Assembly: GCA_947491755.1 (NCBI GenBank)
Contig: CANLKV010000002.1
Location: 186,001-250,000, forward strand
Length of the DNA: 64,000 nt
Source: an uncultured Nonlabens sp.
GTDB taxonomy: Bacteria > Bacteroidota > Bacteroidia > Flavobacteriales > Flavobacteriaceae
Reading direction: 5' to 3'
Below the pieces are notes generated by a model. It was given only the letters and a program-made list of their open reading frames with translations, did not search any database and had not been told where the DNA came from. Positions 9,103-18,402 of this stretch are shown here, in pieces; within the stretch, counting starts at the first letter, position 1; every line of letters begins with the position of its first letter. Position numbers and translations under genes: made by a program.

Positions 9103-9984
9103 ATGTCAACAATTAAACTCAGTACTATTAAAGCGGTAACCGTTGTCGTTTTAGTCGCATGTACTGCGCTTATATTATGGGGTGCCTATCAGTCCGCACA
9201 GCAACAACCCGTACGCAGTCTAGATTATAAAATCCTGCAGTCCTGGGAAATGCCTCGAGAGCTTGACGAGATCAGTGGTATTGCATGGTTGGGTGATCAA
9301 CTGATAGCTTGTGTACAAGATGAGGATGGTGTTATTTTTATTTTTGATTTAAACAAGCAGGTAGTTATAGATCAAATACCATTCAGTCGACCAGGAGATT
9401 TTGAGGGCATTTCAGTTATGGGAGCAGACGCTTACGTGATGCGCAGCGATGGAAAAATTTATAAAGTAGCACGCTTTCGCGAAAGCGAAAACCCCACTAC
9501 TACAATCATTGAAACCAAGTTCACGCGGGCTAATAACATGGAAACACTCACGTTATCGCAAGACAGCACCGCCCTGATCACAGTACCCAAAGATCGAGAC
9601 AGCCAGGATAATTTTAAAGGACTATATCGTATCAATCCACAGGCAGGGACGCAGGCAGTTGTACAACCTATGATAGAGATAGATATGCAGGATGATGCGT
9701 TTCAAGGATTTTTAAAGAAAAAACCATACCGCACTTTCAGCCCGTCAGATGCTGCATTTCATCCAATTACAGGAGAATTATACATTCTAGAAGGAATTCA
9801 ACCTAAAATGATCATTATGAATACCGATGGTATCATACAAAAGGTGATCGAATTCACCACGGATCAATTCCGTCAACCAGAAGGTATTGCAATAAGTCCT
9901 ACAGGTCGCATATTCATTGCAAATGAAGCCGATGGCGGTGTGGGCACGATTGTGGAGATAGCACTATCTAATTATAGAAATTAA
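9103..9984 (+). CDS. SdiA-regulated-domain / YjiK-like beta-propeller protein
   Basis: A 293-residue protein with one N-terminal membrane helix (about residues 11-29), the rest predicted outside the cytoplasm. The repeats DEISGIAWLGDQLIACVQDE, GDFEGISV and RQPEGIAISPTGRIFIANEADG are typical of the SdiA-regulated (PF06977-like) six-bladed propeller family. The role in the cell is unknown for most members; calcium binding or phytase-like activity has been proposed for related folds. It stands alone, with a palindrome copy inside the gene read as RFRES. Confidence 0.72.
   Translation: MSTIKLSTIKAVTVVVLVACTALILWGAYQSAQQQPVRSLDYKILQSWEMPRELDEISGIAWLGDQLIACVQDEDGVIFIFDLNKQVVIDQIPFSRPGDFEGISVMGADAYVMRSDGKIYKVARFRESENPTTTIIETKFTRANNMETLTLSQDSTALITVPKDRDSQDNFKGLYRINPQAGTQAVVQPMIEIDMQDDAFQGFLKKKPYRTFSPSDAAFHPITGELYILEGIQPKMIIMNTDGIIQKVIEFTTDQFRQPEGIAISPTGRIFIANEADGGVGTIVEIALSNYRN
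9472..9487. repeat. Recurrent palindrome copy 3 (exact)
   Basis: Exact copy within the SdiA-regulated-like gene, translated RFRES. Confidence 0.95.
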
Positions 9985-10087
9985 ACAATTGTAAATCAAT
10001 AATATAAAACTTTAATGTAAAATTAAAGTTAACTTAACGTAAACTCTGTTTGAATAATTTGTATATTTACCTACTAAAGTAAATATT

Positions 10088-10219
10088 ATGAGACCTTACA
10101 GAACGCCAGTTGTTAAGAGAGAAGGTAGTGTCTCTCTAGTTGAACGTTTGTTCAATTACTTAAAAGACTACGGTAAAAAATGCCGTGAATTTTATAAACT
10201 TACTACCATGCTTACTTAA
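10088..10219 (+). CDS. Small ORF, 43 aa, with its own terminator
   Basis: The frame begins MRPYRTPVVKREGSVSLVER and ends FYKLTTMLT. It is followed 22 bp later by a strong intrinsic terminator and preceded by an AT-rich region with a TATATTTA box (10062-10069). Codon choice looks like that of the neighbours, and the C-terminal half (ERLFNYLKDYGKKCREFYKL) could form an amphipathic helix with a single Cys. It could be a small regulatory or membrane-associated protein, or the visible part of a small RNA gene. I do not recognise the family. Confidence 0.55.
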   Translation: MRPYRTPVVKREGSVSLVERLFNYLKDYGKKCREFYKLTTMLT

Positions 10220-10240
10220 ACTTATATTAGAGTAAGCAGG

Positions 10241-10276
10241 AAAAACCATCGCAGCAGGCTGCGATGGTTTTTTTTT
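10241..10276 (+). terminator. Strong intrinsic terminator after the 43-aa ORF
   Basis: A 14-bp stem (AAAACCATCGCAGC with its complement), 2-nt loop, then nine T. It isolates the small ORF as a separate short transcript. Confidence 0.9.
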
Positions 10277-10699
10277 GCTCTATTACTAAAAACTCATTAT
10301 GCCTAGAATGGCAACACTGGCGACATTATGGAATTACCAGATTGTCGATGGATAGCGATACTTATTTATTTGATAATCCTTTTAGTGCGATCGTCTTTTA
10401 CCTATAATCTAAAGATTGTATGCTTTCTTCAAGGCTGTATTTTTTGATGCTTTTATACACGTTATGTTTAAAAAGCTATAAATAGTTGAACGATCTGAAA
10501 AACCTACCCCTTATTTGACTAGCGATAGGTATGATAGCTGACGATCAGTTATTATTTGAGAAGGTTTCTGTTCTATAGTTTTTACATCTTTAGTAGGATT
10601 TATATTTCAAGAAGTATTGATGGATCTAGATCCAGGCCTAGCCTATGGTACAGGATACGATGTAAAAGATTTACTCTTATTTTTCTTTTTTATTTTACT
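10277..10699. other. Spacer before the rhamnosidase gene
   Basis: An AT-rich 423-bp region with no gene I can support. A longer in-frame version of the rhamnosidase reaches back to a TTG at 10556, but its extra 48 residues do not look like protein. Control sites for the polysaccharide genes are expected here; none was recognised. Confidence 0.4.
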
Positions 10700-13486
10700 A
10701 TGCGATACAAATTCTTTTTACTCACCTTTTTACTGTTTATCGTACTAACGGGATATTCCCAGTCGAGTATCACCATAGATTCCTTAACCGTTGAGTATCT
10801 CTCTGATCCTATAGGTATTGATAAGAAAGAACCATTGCTTTCTTATCGATTAAACAGTATCAAAAATGGCGCACGTCAGACAGCATATCAAATTGTTGTT
10901 GCTAGTAAACCAGAGCACTTGATAGCTGAGAATTATGATATTTACGATTCGGGTAAAGTTAATAGCTCTCAAAGTATTAATATCAAGCTGCCGCATCGGT
11001 TTGATAGTGCTCACACCAGATACTACTGGAAAGTGCGTGCATGGGACCAGTCTGGACAGGTGTCCCCTTACAGCAAGGTAGGCATGTGGCAGTCCGGACT
11101 ATTTGAAGATACAGACTGGACTGCTCAATGGATTTCTAACAAATTTAAAGAGGTAAGCTCAAAACGCACGCCTCTTAACGTTTATGAAAACCCTGAGCAA
11201 TATGTCAAAGAAGATACCGCCGCAGTTTATCTACGTAAAGAGGAGTTAGTTCAATCAGCACAAATCGAACATGCTACGGCTTACATTTCAGGCCTAGGTT
11301 ATTATGAGTTAATGATAAACGGCAGTAAGGTAGGGGATCGTATCATGGATCCAATTTTTACAGATTATCAAAAAAGTATTAACTACACTGCATATGATGT
11401 TACAAACCGCTTAAAAAATAGTAATACAGTAGCCTTAGGGGTTGTTCTAGGCAACGGATTTTACAATCATACAGAGCGTGACCTTTTTCAGATGGAAAAG
11501 GCCAACTGGAAAACACCACCTAAATTAAAGCTAGAAATTATAATTACTTATAAGGACGGCAGCACGCAGCGACTCACTTCAAACAACACCTGGAAGTGGT
11601 CCTATGGTCCCATAATTTACAATAGCATACGTGGTGGAGAAACCATCGATGCTCGTATCAATCTGGATGGGTGGGATCAACAAGACTATAAGGATGATTT
11701 GTGGCAATCTGCCATGGTGGTACCGGCACCAATAGGTGCTATGACCTATCAATATGTCCCGCCCATGAGAGAAATACGCAGCTTACAACCTGATAGTATG
11801 TGGACGGTGGACGATGATGTAACTTTATTTGATTTTGGTGAAAATATGACAGGCTATGCAGATGTTGTCATTAAAGGACCTAAGGGAAAAAAAGTGGATA
11901 TTTTTTTCAACGAGGCGATCGATACACAAGGTAGATTAAAGCGGCGGTATAGCGCAAGCCATACCTTCGGTAGGTTTCAACAAGGTGCTCTTATTTTAAG
12001 CGATAAGGATACAGATACTTTTGCACCTAGATTTACATACCATGGTTTTAGATATGTAGAAGTAGCAGGAATCCCTACTGACTCCATTATCAGTATCGTT
12101 GCAAGGTCTGTACATACTGATATTGCTCCTACAGGGTATTTTAAATCATCAAATCTACGATTGAATCAATTGCACAGTGCAGTCAACCGCACACTGCTCA
12201 ATTCTATTCATGGCATGCCGGGAGAAGAGCCTACGAGAGAAAAAATGGGGTGGACCTATGATGGTGGTATGAATACTATGGAGTCTTATTTATACAGTTT
12301 TGATGCTATTTTGGCTTACAAAAAATACTTATTAGACTTGATCGAATCACAGGAAGAAAATGGCCATATACCACCAATTGTACCTACTAATGGGTGGGGC
12401 TTTACAGAGGTAGGATCACAACAGCAAGATTCGGTCATTTTATATGATGATCCATGGTGGGGCGCTACCTTGCCATTTGTCGTGGATCAACTTTATAAGA
12501 ATACGGGCGATATAGCCGTGATTAAAGAAAGTTATAATGCAGTAAAAAAGCACACAGACTTTGTTTTAAATACTGCTGAAGATGATATTGTATATTGGTC
12601 TCTAGGTGATTGGCTCGACCTAGAGCATAATAAAAACGGTTGGGGTCCAGGTTTGACATCGGTTCCTTTAACTTCCACCGCTGGTTTATATTACTTGCTA
12701 GATATTACAGCAGGTTTTGCAGACCAACTGGGGTACAAGACCGATCATAAACGATATAAAGATTTGGCAAATCAGGTTAAAGTATCATTTAACAGGCAGT
12801 TTCTAGATCCCACAACTGGTGCCTATGAAAAACCCTCACAAACAGGTCAGGCGGTTCCTTTGTATTATGGGCTTACTCCACCTCAAGCAAAGCAACAGGC
12901 ATACCAGCAATTAATTGACAGGATAGAGGCAAATGACCATCATACATCTGTAGGTTTTATAGGTGTTAGACCATTAATTCGATTGCTGTCAGAAGGTGAT
13001 GACCTACCACTCATGTACCGCCTAGTGACACAAGAGCGCAGCCCTGGCTGGCTGCATTTTGTAGAAGACGAACGTAGTACCATGGGAGAAAATTTAAATG
13101 CAGAAGGCTATGGTACCGGCCATCATCCTTTTGCAACAAATATAGGTTTCTGGCTTTATGAGTTTTTAGGAGGTATAAGTATCGATCTCAATCGCTCTAC
13201 ACCTGTAGTTTTTAAACCCGGTATTACGGTAGATCTGGACTGGGTTCATGCAACTACTCAAACTTTATATGGCAAGGTAGAGAGTTACTGGCAAAAGAAA
13301 AGCAATCAAACCATTGCCTACAAAATCTCTATTCCCGTTAACACTACTGGAGAGATCGTGTTGCCATCAAATTTTGAGATCAGTAACCTTAATGATTATA
13401 ATAAACACATCACAAGTAAGTCTATAGATGGAAGGTATACCGTTGCCTCTGGAACCTATGACCTTATTCTTACACCTACTAAATAA
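10700..13486 (+). CDS. Alpha-L-rhamnosidase, GH78 family
   Basis: The protein is 928 residues from the chosen ATG, which gives a clean signal peptide (MRYKFFLLTFLLFIVLTGYSQ). The order matches GH78: N-terminal Ig-like domain (about 25-130), Bac_rhamnosid_N jelly-roll (from YISGLGYYELMINGSKVGDR), a second concanavalin-like domain, the (alpha/alpha)6 catalytic barrel (about 480-830) with EEPTREKMGWTYDGG at about 508-522 carrying the acidic catalytic region, and a C-terminal beta domain. It removes terminal alpha-L-rhamnose from oligosaccharides or glycosides, probably in the periplasm. The sulfatase starts 12 bp after the stop and an FGE follows, so the substrate is probably a sulfated rhamnose glycan such as ulvan (inference). 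Confidence 0.9.
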   Translation: MRYKFFLLTFLLFIVLTGYSQSSITIDSLTVEYLSDPIGIDKKEPLLSYRLNSIKNGARQTAYQIVVASKPEHLIAENYDIYDSGKVNSSQSINIKLPHRFDSAHTRYYWKVRAWDQSGQVSPYSKVGMWQSGLFEDTDWTAQWISNKFKEVSSKRTPLNVYENPEQYVKEDTAAVYLRKEELVQSAQIEHATAYISGLGYYELMINGSKVGDRIMDPIFTDYQKSINYTAYDVTNRLKNSNTVALGVVLGNGFYNHTERDLFQMEKANWKTPPKLKLEIIITYKDGSTQRLTSNNTWKWSYGPIIYNSIRGGETIDARINLDGWDQQDYKDDLWQSAMVVPAPIGAMTYQYVPPMREIRSLQPDSMWTVDDDVTLFDFGENMTGYADVVIKGPKGKKVDIFFNEAIDTQGRLKRRYSASHTFGRFQQGALILSDKDTDTFAPRFTYHGFRYVEVAGIPTDSIISIVARSVHTDIAPTGYFKSSNLRLNQLHSAVNRTLLNSIHGMPGEEPTREKMGWTYDGGMNTMESYLYSFDAILAYKKYLLDLIESQEENGHIPPIVPTNGWGFTEVGSQQQDSVILYDDPWWGATLPFVVDQLYKNTGDIAVIKESYNAVKKHTDFVLNTAEDDIVYWSLGDWLDLEHNKNGWGPGLTSVPLTSTAGLYYLLDITAGFADQLGYKTDHKRYKDLANQVKVSFNRQFLDPTTGAYEKPSQTGQAVPLYYGLTPPQAKQQAYQQLIDRIEANDHHTSVGFIGVRPLIRLLSEGDDLPLMYRLVTQERSPGWLHFVEDERSTMGENLNAEGYGTGHHPFATNIGFWLYEFLGGISIDLNRSTPVVFKPGITVDLDWVHATTQTLYGKVESYWQKKSNQTIAYKISIPVNTTGEIVLPSNFEISNLNDYNKHITSKSIDGRYTVASGTYDLILTPTK

Positions 13487-13497
13487 TTTTAATTTTA

Positions 13498-14925
13498 ATG
13501 AAAACAATTTGTAAACCCTTCTTGTGGGTATCACTTGCGATATCGCTCACTGCCTGTAAAACAAGTATTCCAGAAACTGCAGAAAAACCTAACATTATCC
13601 TTATCGTAGCAGATGATTTAGGATGGTACGATTTGTCATCCTACGGTAATGAATTTATCGAGACTCCTCATTTAGATCAACTAGCAGCAGATGGAATGAG
13701 ATTTACAGATGCCTATGCACCTGCACCGCTTTGTAGTGCTTCTAGAGCGTCCATTATAACAGGGCTACACCCTATAAGCACAGATATTACAGAACATATT
13801 CATGGTAATCCGCCAGCAGGGCCTGATCAAATGCTAGCGACGCCACCTATAGCGCAGCAGTTAGCACTGGAGCATACTACTATAGCAGAGTCGCTTAAGG
13901 ATGTGGGGTATGAGACTGCCTTTATAGGCAAATGGCATTTGGGTGGCGGTCCGTTCACCCCAGATCATCAAGGCTTTGATTTAAACATTGCTGGGGCATG
14001 GAATGGGTTGCCTAAATCATTTTTCTACCCATTCTTTGATCCTGGTCAAAAACCAGAATTACAGGACAACGCAAAACCTGGAGATTACCTGACTGATGTT
14101 TTAACAACACATGCGATGGATTTTATAAAAAGTAATAAGGATACCACCTTTTTTGTAAATCTTAATTTTTACTCACCTCATGTACCTATTGAAGGTAAGG
14201 AGGACCTAGTAGAGAAATACCGTCGCAAGCGTGGTGCAGATTCTGCAGTAACAAAATTGCCTAATATTCACTATGCAGCAATGGTGGAGTCCATTGATCA
14301 AAATGTAGGTCGAATCGTTCAACAGCTTCAAGAATTAAATTTAGAAAAAAACACCCTTATTCTGTTTACCTCAGATAATGGCGGGTTGCACGTCATCAGT
14401 ACTCCTGCATTTATTAAACATACACCACCTACATACAATGGAGTATTGCGTGAGGGTAAAGGTTTTGTTTACGAGGGTGGGATAAGAGAGCCTCTTGTTG
14501 TTAAGTGGCCAGCAGTGATAGAAGGAAAAAAAGTAGAGCAAACACCAGTTACTGGTCAAGATTTTTATAATACCATCATGGATGCGGTGGGTTCAAACGC
14601 TCGTGCAGAGGGTTCCAGTTTGTTACCTTTATTTAGAGGTGAGTCAATGGAAGATCGAGGCCTGCTCTGGCATCTTCCCCATTACAACCATCAAGGCAGT
14701 AAACCCTCCACAGCTTACAGAGAGGGCGACTGGAAGTTAATTTACACCTATGAAGATAGTTTATACCAGCTATTCAATTTAGATCAAGACCTTGCAGAAA
14801 GCAATGATTTGTCGACAGACTATCCTGAAAAGCTGGAAGATCTTAAAACTAAAATGGATCTAGAGCTCAAACGTCTAAAAGCCAAATTCCCAACTCCTAA
14901 TCCAAATTATCAGCCGGTAAATTAA
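13498..14925 (+). CDS. Lipoprotein sulfatase, S1 family
   Basis: A 475-residue protein with a lipoprotein signal (LAISLTAC, Cys about 20). It carries the arylsulfatase fold: ADDLGW (Asp39, Asp40) and SDNGG (Asp293, Asn294) bind calcium, and CSASR at Cys79 is the sulfatase signature whose Cys is oxidised to formylglycine. GKWHLGG holds further active-site Lys and His. It removes sulfate esters from a sugar substrate outside the cytoplasm. The gene lies 12 bp after the GH78 rhamnosidase and 155 bp before an FGE-type maturation protein, so the three probably form one degradation unit. The exact sulfatase subfamily cannot be assigned by eye. Confidence 0.9.
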   Translation: MKTICKPFLWVSLAISLTACKTSIPETAEKPNIILIVADDLGWYDLSSYGNEFIETPHLDQLAADGMRFTDAYAPAPLCSASRASIITGLHPISTDITEHIHGNPPAGPDQMLATPPIAQQLALEHTTIAESLKDVGYETAFIGKWHLGGGPFTPDHQGFDLNIAGAWNGLPKSFFYPFFDPGQKPELQDNAKPGDYLTDVLTTHAMDFIKSNKDTTFFVNLNFYSPHVPIEGKEDLVEKYRRKRGADSAVTKLPNIHYAAMVESIDQNVGRIVQQLQELNLEKNTLILFTSDNGGLHVISTPAFIKHTPPTYNGVLREGKGFVYEGGIREPLVVKWPAVIEGKKVEQTPVTGQDFYNTIMDAVGSNARAEGSSLLPLFRGESMEDRGLLWHLPHYNHQGSKPSTAYREGDWKLIYTYEDSLYQLFNLDQDLAESNDLSTDYPEKLEDLKTKMDLELKRLKAKFPTPNPNYQPVN

Positions 14926-14988
14926 TTGGCTTCAAGAGAGAACATATTAATTCTGTAAATAAAATGTACGGCACAAATAGTTGGAGTT

Positions 14989-15004
14989 CGCTTTCGCGAA
15001 AGCG
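14989..15004. repeat. Recurrent palindrome copy 4 (exact, 22 bp when extended)
   Basis: Exact core in the spacer between the sulfatase and FGE genes; the symmetry extends to 14986-15007. Confidence 0.95.
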
Positions 15005-15080
15005 AACCATCCCACACCATTTTTAAAATATCAATAGATTATTCTGTACTATTGCTTCTCCTACATTAAGGTGGTAACCT

Positions 15081-16220
15081 ATGAAACGAATGTCTCAACG
15101 CTTTTTTATAAATAGTATCGTATTAATAAGCCTGCTGTTGACCTCTTGTAAACAGGAAGATAACGGGTCGCAGGATATTCCTGATAATTATTCTACACAG
15201 GAAATTACGACCGATACTGAAATAGGGCTGCAAATAGATGTGCCGGTAGGTGTATCAGTTCCTACAGGTATGATCTGGGTACCTGGTAAGGTTTTTATTC
15301 AAGGAGCTAAAGCTGGTGACGTTATGGCCATGCCTAGAGAAAAGCCCGGTAGGCAAGTGGCTGTCGATGGGTTTTTTATGGATGCCACAGAGGTTACTAA
15401 TAACCAATTCAAAAAATTTATAGATGCAACCGATTATATTACCGTGGCAGAAAGACCCATCGACTGGGAAGAAATGAAAAAAGAATTGCCACCAGGAACG
15501 CCAAAACCCGCCGACTCCATCCTACAACCAGGATCTCTTGTATTTAATAAAAATGTACTAGAGCAGCCTCATATGAATAATTATAGTGCCTGGTGGACCT
15601 GGAAAACAGGTGCAAACTGGCGAGAACCTTATGGCCCTGGCTCTTCTATTGAAGGTAAAGCCAATTATCCAGTAGTGCACATTGCGTATGAAGATGCACT
15701 GGCTTATTGCAAGTGGGCTAACCGCCGCTTGCCTAGCGAGGCGCAGTGGGAAAGTGCCGCACAAGGAACGGCAACGAGTAGCATATTTACATGGGGGAAT
15801 GACTTAAAAATGCTTAATGAAAATGCTAATACGTGGACGGGTCAATTTCCTGTGCGCAATACAGGAGAAGATGGCTTTGAATATGTAGCACCAGTGGGGT
15901 CTTTTCCTGCCAATGACTTAGGATTTTATGACATGAGTGGTAACGTATGGGAGTGGACTCGAGATGTTTACAATGCAAACCATTATAAACAAACAGCTAC
16001 AAATGACACGATTTACAACCCCCAAGGCGCTACTACTTATTATAACCCGCAAAACCCTTATCAGGTAGAAATGATTATGAAAGGTGGTTCTTTCTTATGT
16101 CATGCATCTTACTGCGCCAGTTATCGCATAAGTGCACGCATGAGCACGAGCAAAGATTCTGGATCGGATCATTTAGGATTTAGGACTATAGCCACCGTTG
16201 ACATGCTTACCTCTCAATAG
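15081..16220 (+). CDS. Formylglycine-generating enzyme (sulfatase-modifying factor), predicted lipoprotein
   Basis: The 379-residue protein has a lipoprotein signal peptide (LLLTSC, Cys about 23), then an FGE-sulfatase domain: MIWVPGKVFIQGA, DATEVTNNQFKKFIDATDY, VVHIAYEDALAYCKWANRRLPSEAQWE, MSGNVWEWTRD and GGSFLCHASYCASYR. The last motif has Cys340 and Cys345 with the same CxxxxC spacing as the copper-binding active-site pair of true aerobic FGEs, so it is probably catalytic rather than one of the many inactive relatives. It would convert the Cys of CxxSR-type sulfatases, here the upstream sulfatase, to formylglycine. Export as a lipoprotein is notable because bacterial FGE is usually thought of as acting before the substrate folds. 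Confidence 0.86.
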   Translation: MKRMSQRFFINSIVLISLLLTSCKQEDNGSQDIPDNYSTQEITTDTEIGLQIDVPVGVSVPTGMIWVPGKVFIQGAKAGDVMAMPREKPGRQVAVDGFFMDATEVTNNQFKKFIDATDYITVAERPIDWEEMKKELPPGTPKPADSILQPGSLVFNKNVLEQPHMNNYSAWWTWKTGANWREPYGPGSSIEGKANYPVVHIAYEDALAYCKWANRRLPSEAQWESAAQGTATSSIFTWGNDLKMLNENANTWTGQFPVRNTGEDGFEYVAPVGSFPANDLGFYDMSGNVWEWTRDVYNANHYKQTATNDTIYNPQGATTYYNPQNPYQVEMIMKGGSFLCHASYCASYRISARMSTSKDSGSDHLGFRTIATVDMLTSQ

Positions 16221-16271
16221 ATAAGAATAGGTAAATCGAGGCAGTCTTTTCCAGGTATTTTCTCTTAAATA

Positions 16272-17585
16272 TTAAGATTGTTCTTGACCGGCACCACGGG
16301 AACTGTGCCATCGTAAAATACTATAGCCTAAGATTGCAGAGATGAGAGAACCTATAAGGATCCCTATTTTTGCGGAAGCTATATAATTGGGCGTTTCAGA
16401 AAAAGCAAGGCTGGCAATAAATATTGCCATCGTAAATCCTATACCTGCTAGAAAAGAAACCCCTATAATATGGATGTTTGTCAAATCATCTGGAACTTCT
16501 ATTATTTTAAGCTTTTTAACTGCGATAACGAGTGCACTTATGCCTATGCTTTTTCCTAATACCAGGCATAGAATTATATTAATTACCAGCATTGTTTCAA
16601 TAGGCACGTCGCTAGCAAAGGCAACGCCTGCATTTGCTAGAGCAAATATGGGAATGATAAGGTAAGCCACCCAGTTGTGTAGTTGATGTTCCAGGCGTTG
16701 CAAGGGCGACTGATATTTTTCAGTCCATTCATCCAGCTGTTCTACATGCTCTAACTGGTCATCACTTAAAATAGGGTTGATCGCAACCTTGCTATTTTCC
16801 AGATCTTTTGTGATGCTGGTCAATGAACTTACAAAGTCTTTTGTATTTACTGCTTGCCTTAAAGGGACAGCAAAGGCAAGTAAAACTCCTGCAAGGGTAG
16901 GATGGATACCTGCTTTAAGAAATAGAAACCAGACAGCAACACTAGCGATTGCAAGCAAAAATTTTGAATAGATTTTAAAATAAGACAGAGCATAAAGTAA
17001 GGCAAGTATAGCTATTGCACTAGAGAGTAAAATCATATTTATTGCGCCACTGTAAAAAATTGCGATAACTAGAACTGCTCCTAGATCGTCAACAATGGCA
17101 AATGCTGTTAAAAATATTTTGAGACTCAGTGGGACCCGTTTTCCTAGCGCATTTAAGATGGCAAGGGAAAATGCAATATCTGTAGCCATAGAAATACCCC
17201 AACCTCTAAAGGTTTCCATATTTTGATTAAGGATGATAAACAGCGCCACTGGAACAGCTATACCACCTATAGCACCGGCCAAGGGAAAAGCTAACTTTTT
17301 AAGGGAGTTAAGCTCGCCTATTAATATTTCTCTCTTAATCTCTAGACCTATAAGAAAGAAAAAGATGGCCATAAGCCCATCATTAATCCATAAAATTAAT
17401 GGCTTAGTAAAAGTGAAACTATCGGTTTGAATCCCTAATTTAAAATTCCAGAAGGTTGTATAACTATCGCTGTAAGCAGAGTTTGCCCACAACATAGCGA
17501 TAATGGTTGTTCCTAGTAATAGAATTCCGCTTAGGCCTTCAATTTTTACAAATTTTTGAAAGGGCGTGAGTAGTCGTTGTTTCAT
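16272..17585 (-). CDS. nhaA: Na+/H+ antiporter NhaA
   Basis: A 437-residue membrane protein with about 12 helices. Family marks include the start region FVKIEGLSGILLL, GLEIKREI, the paired aspartates in FAIVDDLGAVLVIA (equivalent to Asp163/Asp164 of the E. coli protein), and GIHPTLAGVLLA. It exchanges external protons for internal Na+ or Li+ at the inner membrane, fitting a marine habitat. It is slightly longer than E. coli NhaA (388 aa) because of a hydrophilic loop at about residues 250-300. It is convergent with the FGE gene and followed in the same direction by no close partner. Confidence 0.95.
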   Translation of the reverse strand: MKQRLLTPFQKFVKIEGLSGILLLGTTIIAMLWANSAYSDSYTTFWNFKLGIQTDSFTFTKPLILWINDGLMAIFFFLIGLEIKREILIGELNSLKKLAFPLAGAIGGIAVPVALFIILNQNMETFRGWGISMATDIAFSLAILNALGKRVPLSLKIFLTAFAIVDDLGAVLVIAIFYSGAINMILLSSAIAILALLYALSYFKIYSKFLLAIASVAVWFLFLKAGIHPTLAGVLLAFAVPLRQAVNTKDFVSSLTSITKDLENSKVAINPILSDDQLEHVEQLDEWTEKYQSPLQRLEHQLHNWVAYLIIPIFALANAGVAFASDVPIETMLVINIILCLVLGKSIGISALVIAVKKLKIIEVPDDLTNIHIIGVSFLAGIGFTMAIFIASLAFSETPNYIASAKIGILIGSLISAILGYSILRWHSSRGAGQEQS

Positions 17586-17681
17586 ATAACTATTTAGATG
17601 TGTACTGCTTATGGAGTATGAGTAAACGGTAGAGTCAGTAAAGGTTTGTGCTATTTGTCAATCTGCATTTAAAAGATGCCT

Positions 17682-18326
17682 CTAATTTTCTGGGGACATG
17701 GCCTGTGCTCGTCGTACTTTCTTTTTAGTGCGATAAAAAATAATGTATTGTATAAGTATACCTATAGCAATCAAGACGCCTATTTCCAGCCATGAAACCA
17801 CATTATTCATCGACAAGGATTTTTGAGCACTAGAGGTGATATTCTTACTCTCTGACAATTGAATGCGCGCTAGTCCATTTAATACTTGTTGTAAATCTTG
17901 TAAATCCCTAGAAGCTAGTTTACTCATATTTAGCAAGCTTCTATCGGTATTATTAGAGGCAAAGTAAGCCCTTTCTTGCTCGCTTATCGTTTGGAAGGTG
18001 CTGCGTAAATTACTGAGATACTCGGTTTCTTTAATAGTAAGCTTAGTTTGAGCAAATGCCTCTATAAGCTCTTGAAATTCTTTATTTGTTCTTTCAATGG
18101 TAGATTGTGCAGCATCGTTTCTATACTGCTCTTCCTTCAACCGGTTCAATAAACTCATTTTATACAGATAGTCTTGTGCGATCACCCTGTCTTCATAGAC
18201 GGTTGTCAAGGCTTCTTGTGCGGTGTTAAAGTGGCTCTGGTCTATACGATTAGTCCCTAATACCAGCAGAAAAACGGCAACTAGTCCCAGGACGATATTC
18301 AGTTTGTTTGAGGTAGGTTGACTCAT
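17682..18326 (-). CDS. Two-helix membrane protein with MCP-type four-helix bundle sensor domain
   Basis: The 214-residue protein has a membrane helix at about residues 9-25, a long helical periplasmic region (about 26-170) rich in Glu, Gln and Leu, and a second membrane helix at about 178-198, ending with a short basic tail. This layout matches the 4HB_MCP_1 sensory domain of chemoreceptors, but no HAMP or signalling domain follows, so it is a free-standing sensor-like or structural protein. The start overlaps nothing; upstream lies a 434-bp spacer. The ligand is unknown. Confidence 0.6.
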   Translation of the reverse strand: MSQPTSNKLNIVLGLVAVFLLVLGTNRIDQSHFNTAQEALTTVYEDRVIAQDYLYKMSLLNRLKEEQYRNDAAQSTIERTNKEFQELIEAFAQTKLTIKETEYLSNLRSTFQTISEQERAYFASNNTDRSLLNMSKLASRDLQDLQQVLNGLARIQLSESKNITSSAQKSLSMNNVVSWLEIGVLIAIGILIQYIIFYRTKKKVRRAQAMSPEN

Positions 18327-18402
18327 AGGATCAAAAATTCAATTTAAAAAAGTACTGCCTAAATTTACTAAACTTCTCATGCATAGGGCTGGATGTATGG
18401 AT

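Noticed and set aside
10556..10699. N-terminal extension of the rhamnosidase from a TTG
   Set aside because: The extra 48 residues do not fit an export signal; the ATG at 10700 gives a complete signal peptide.
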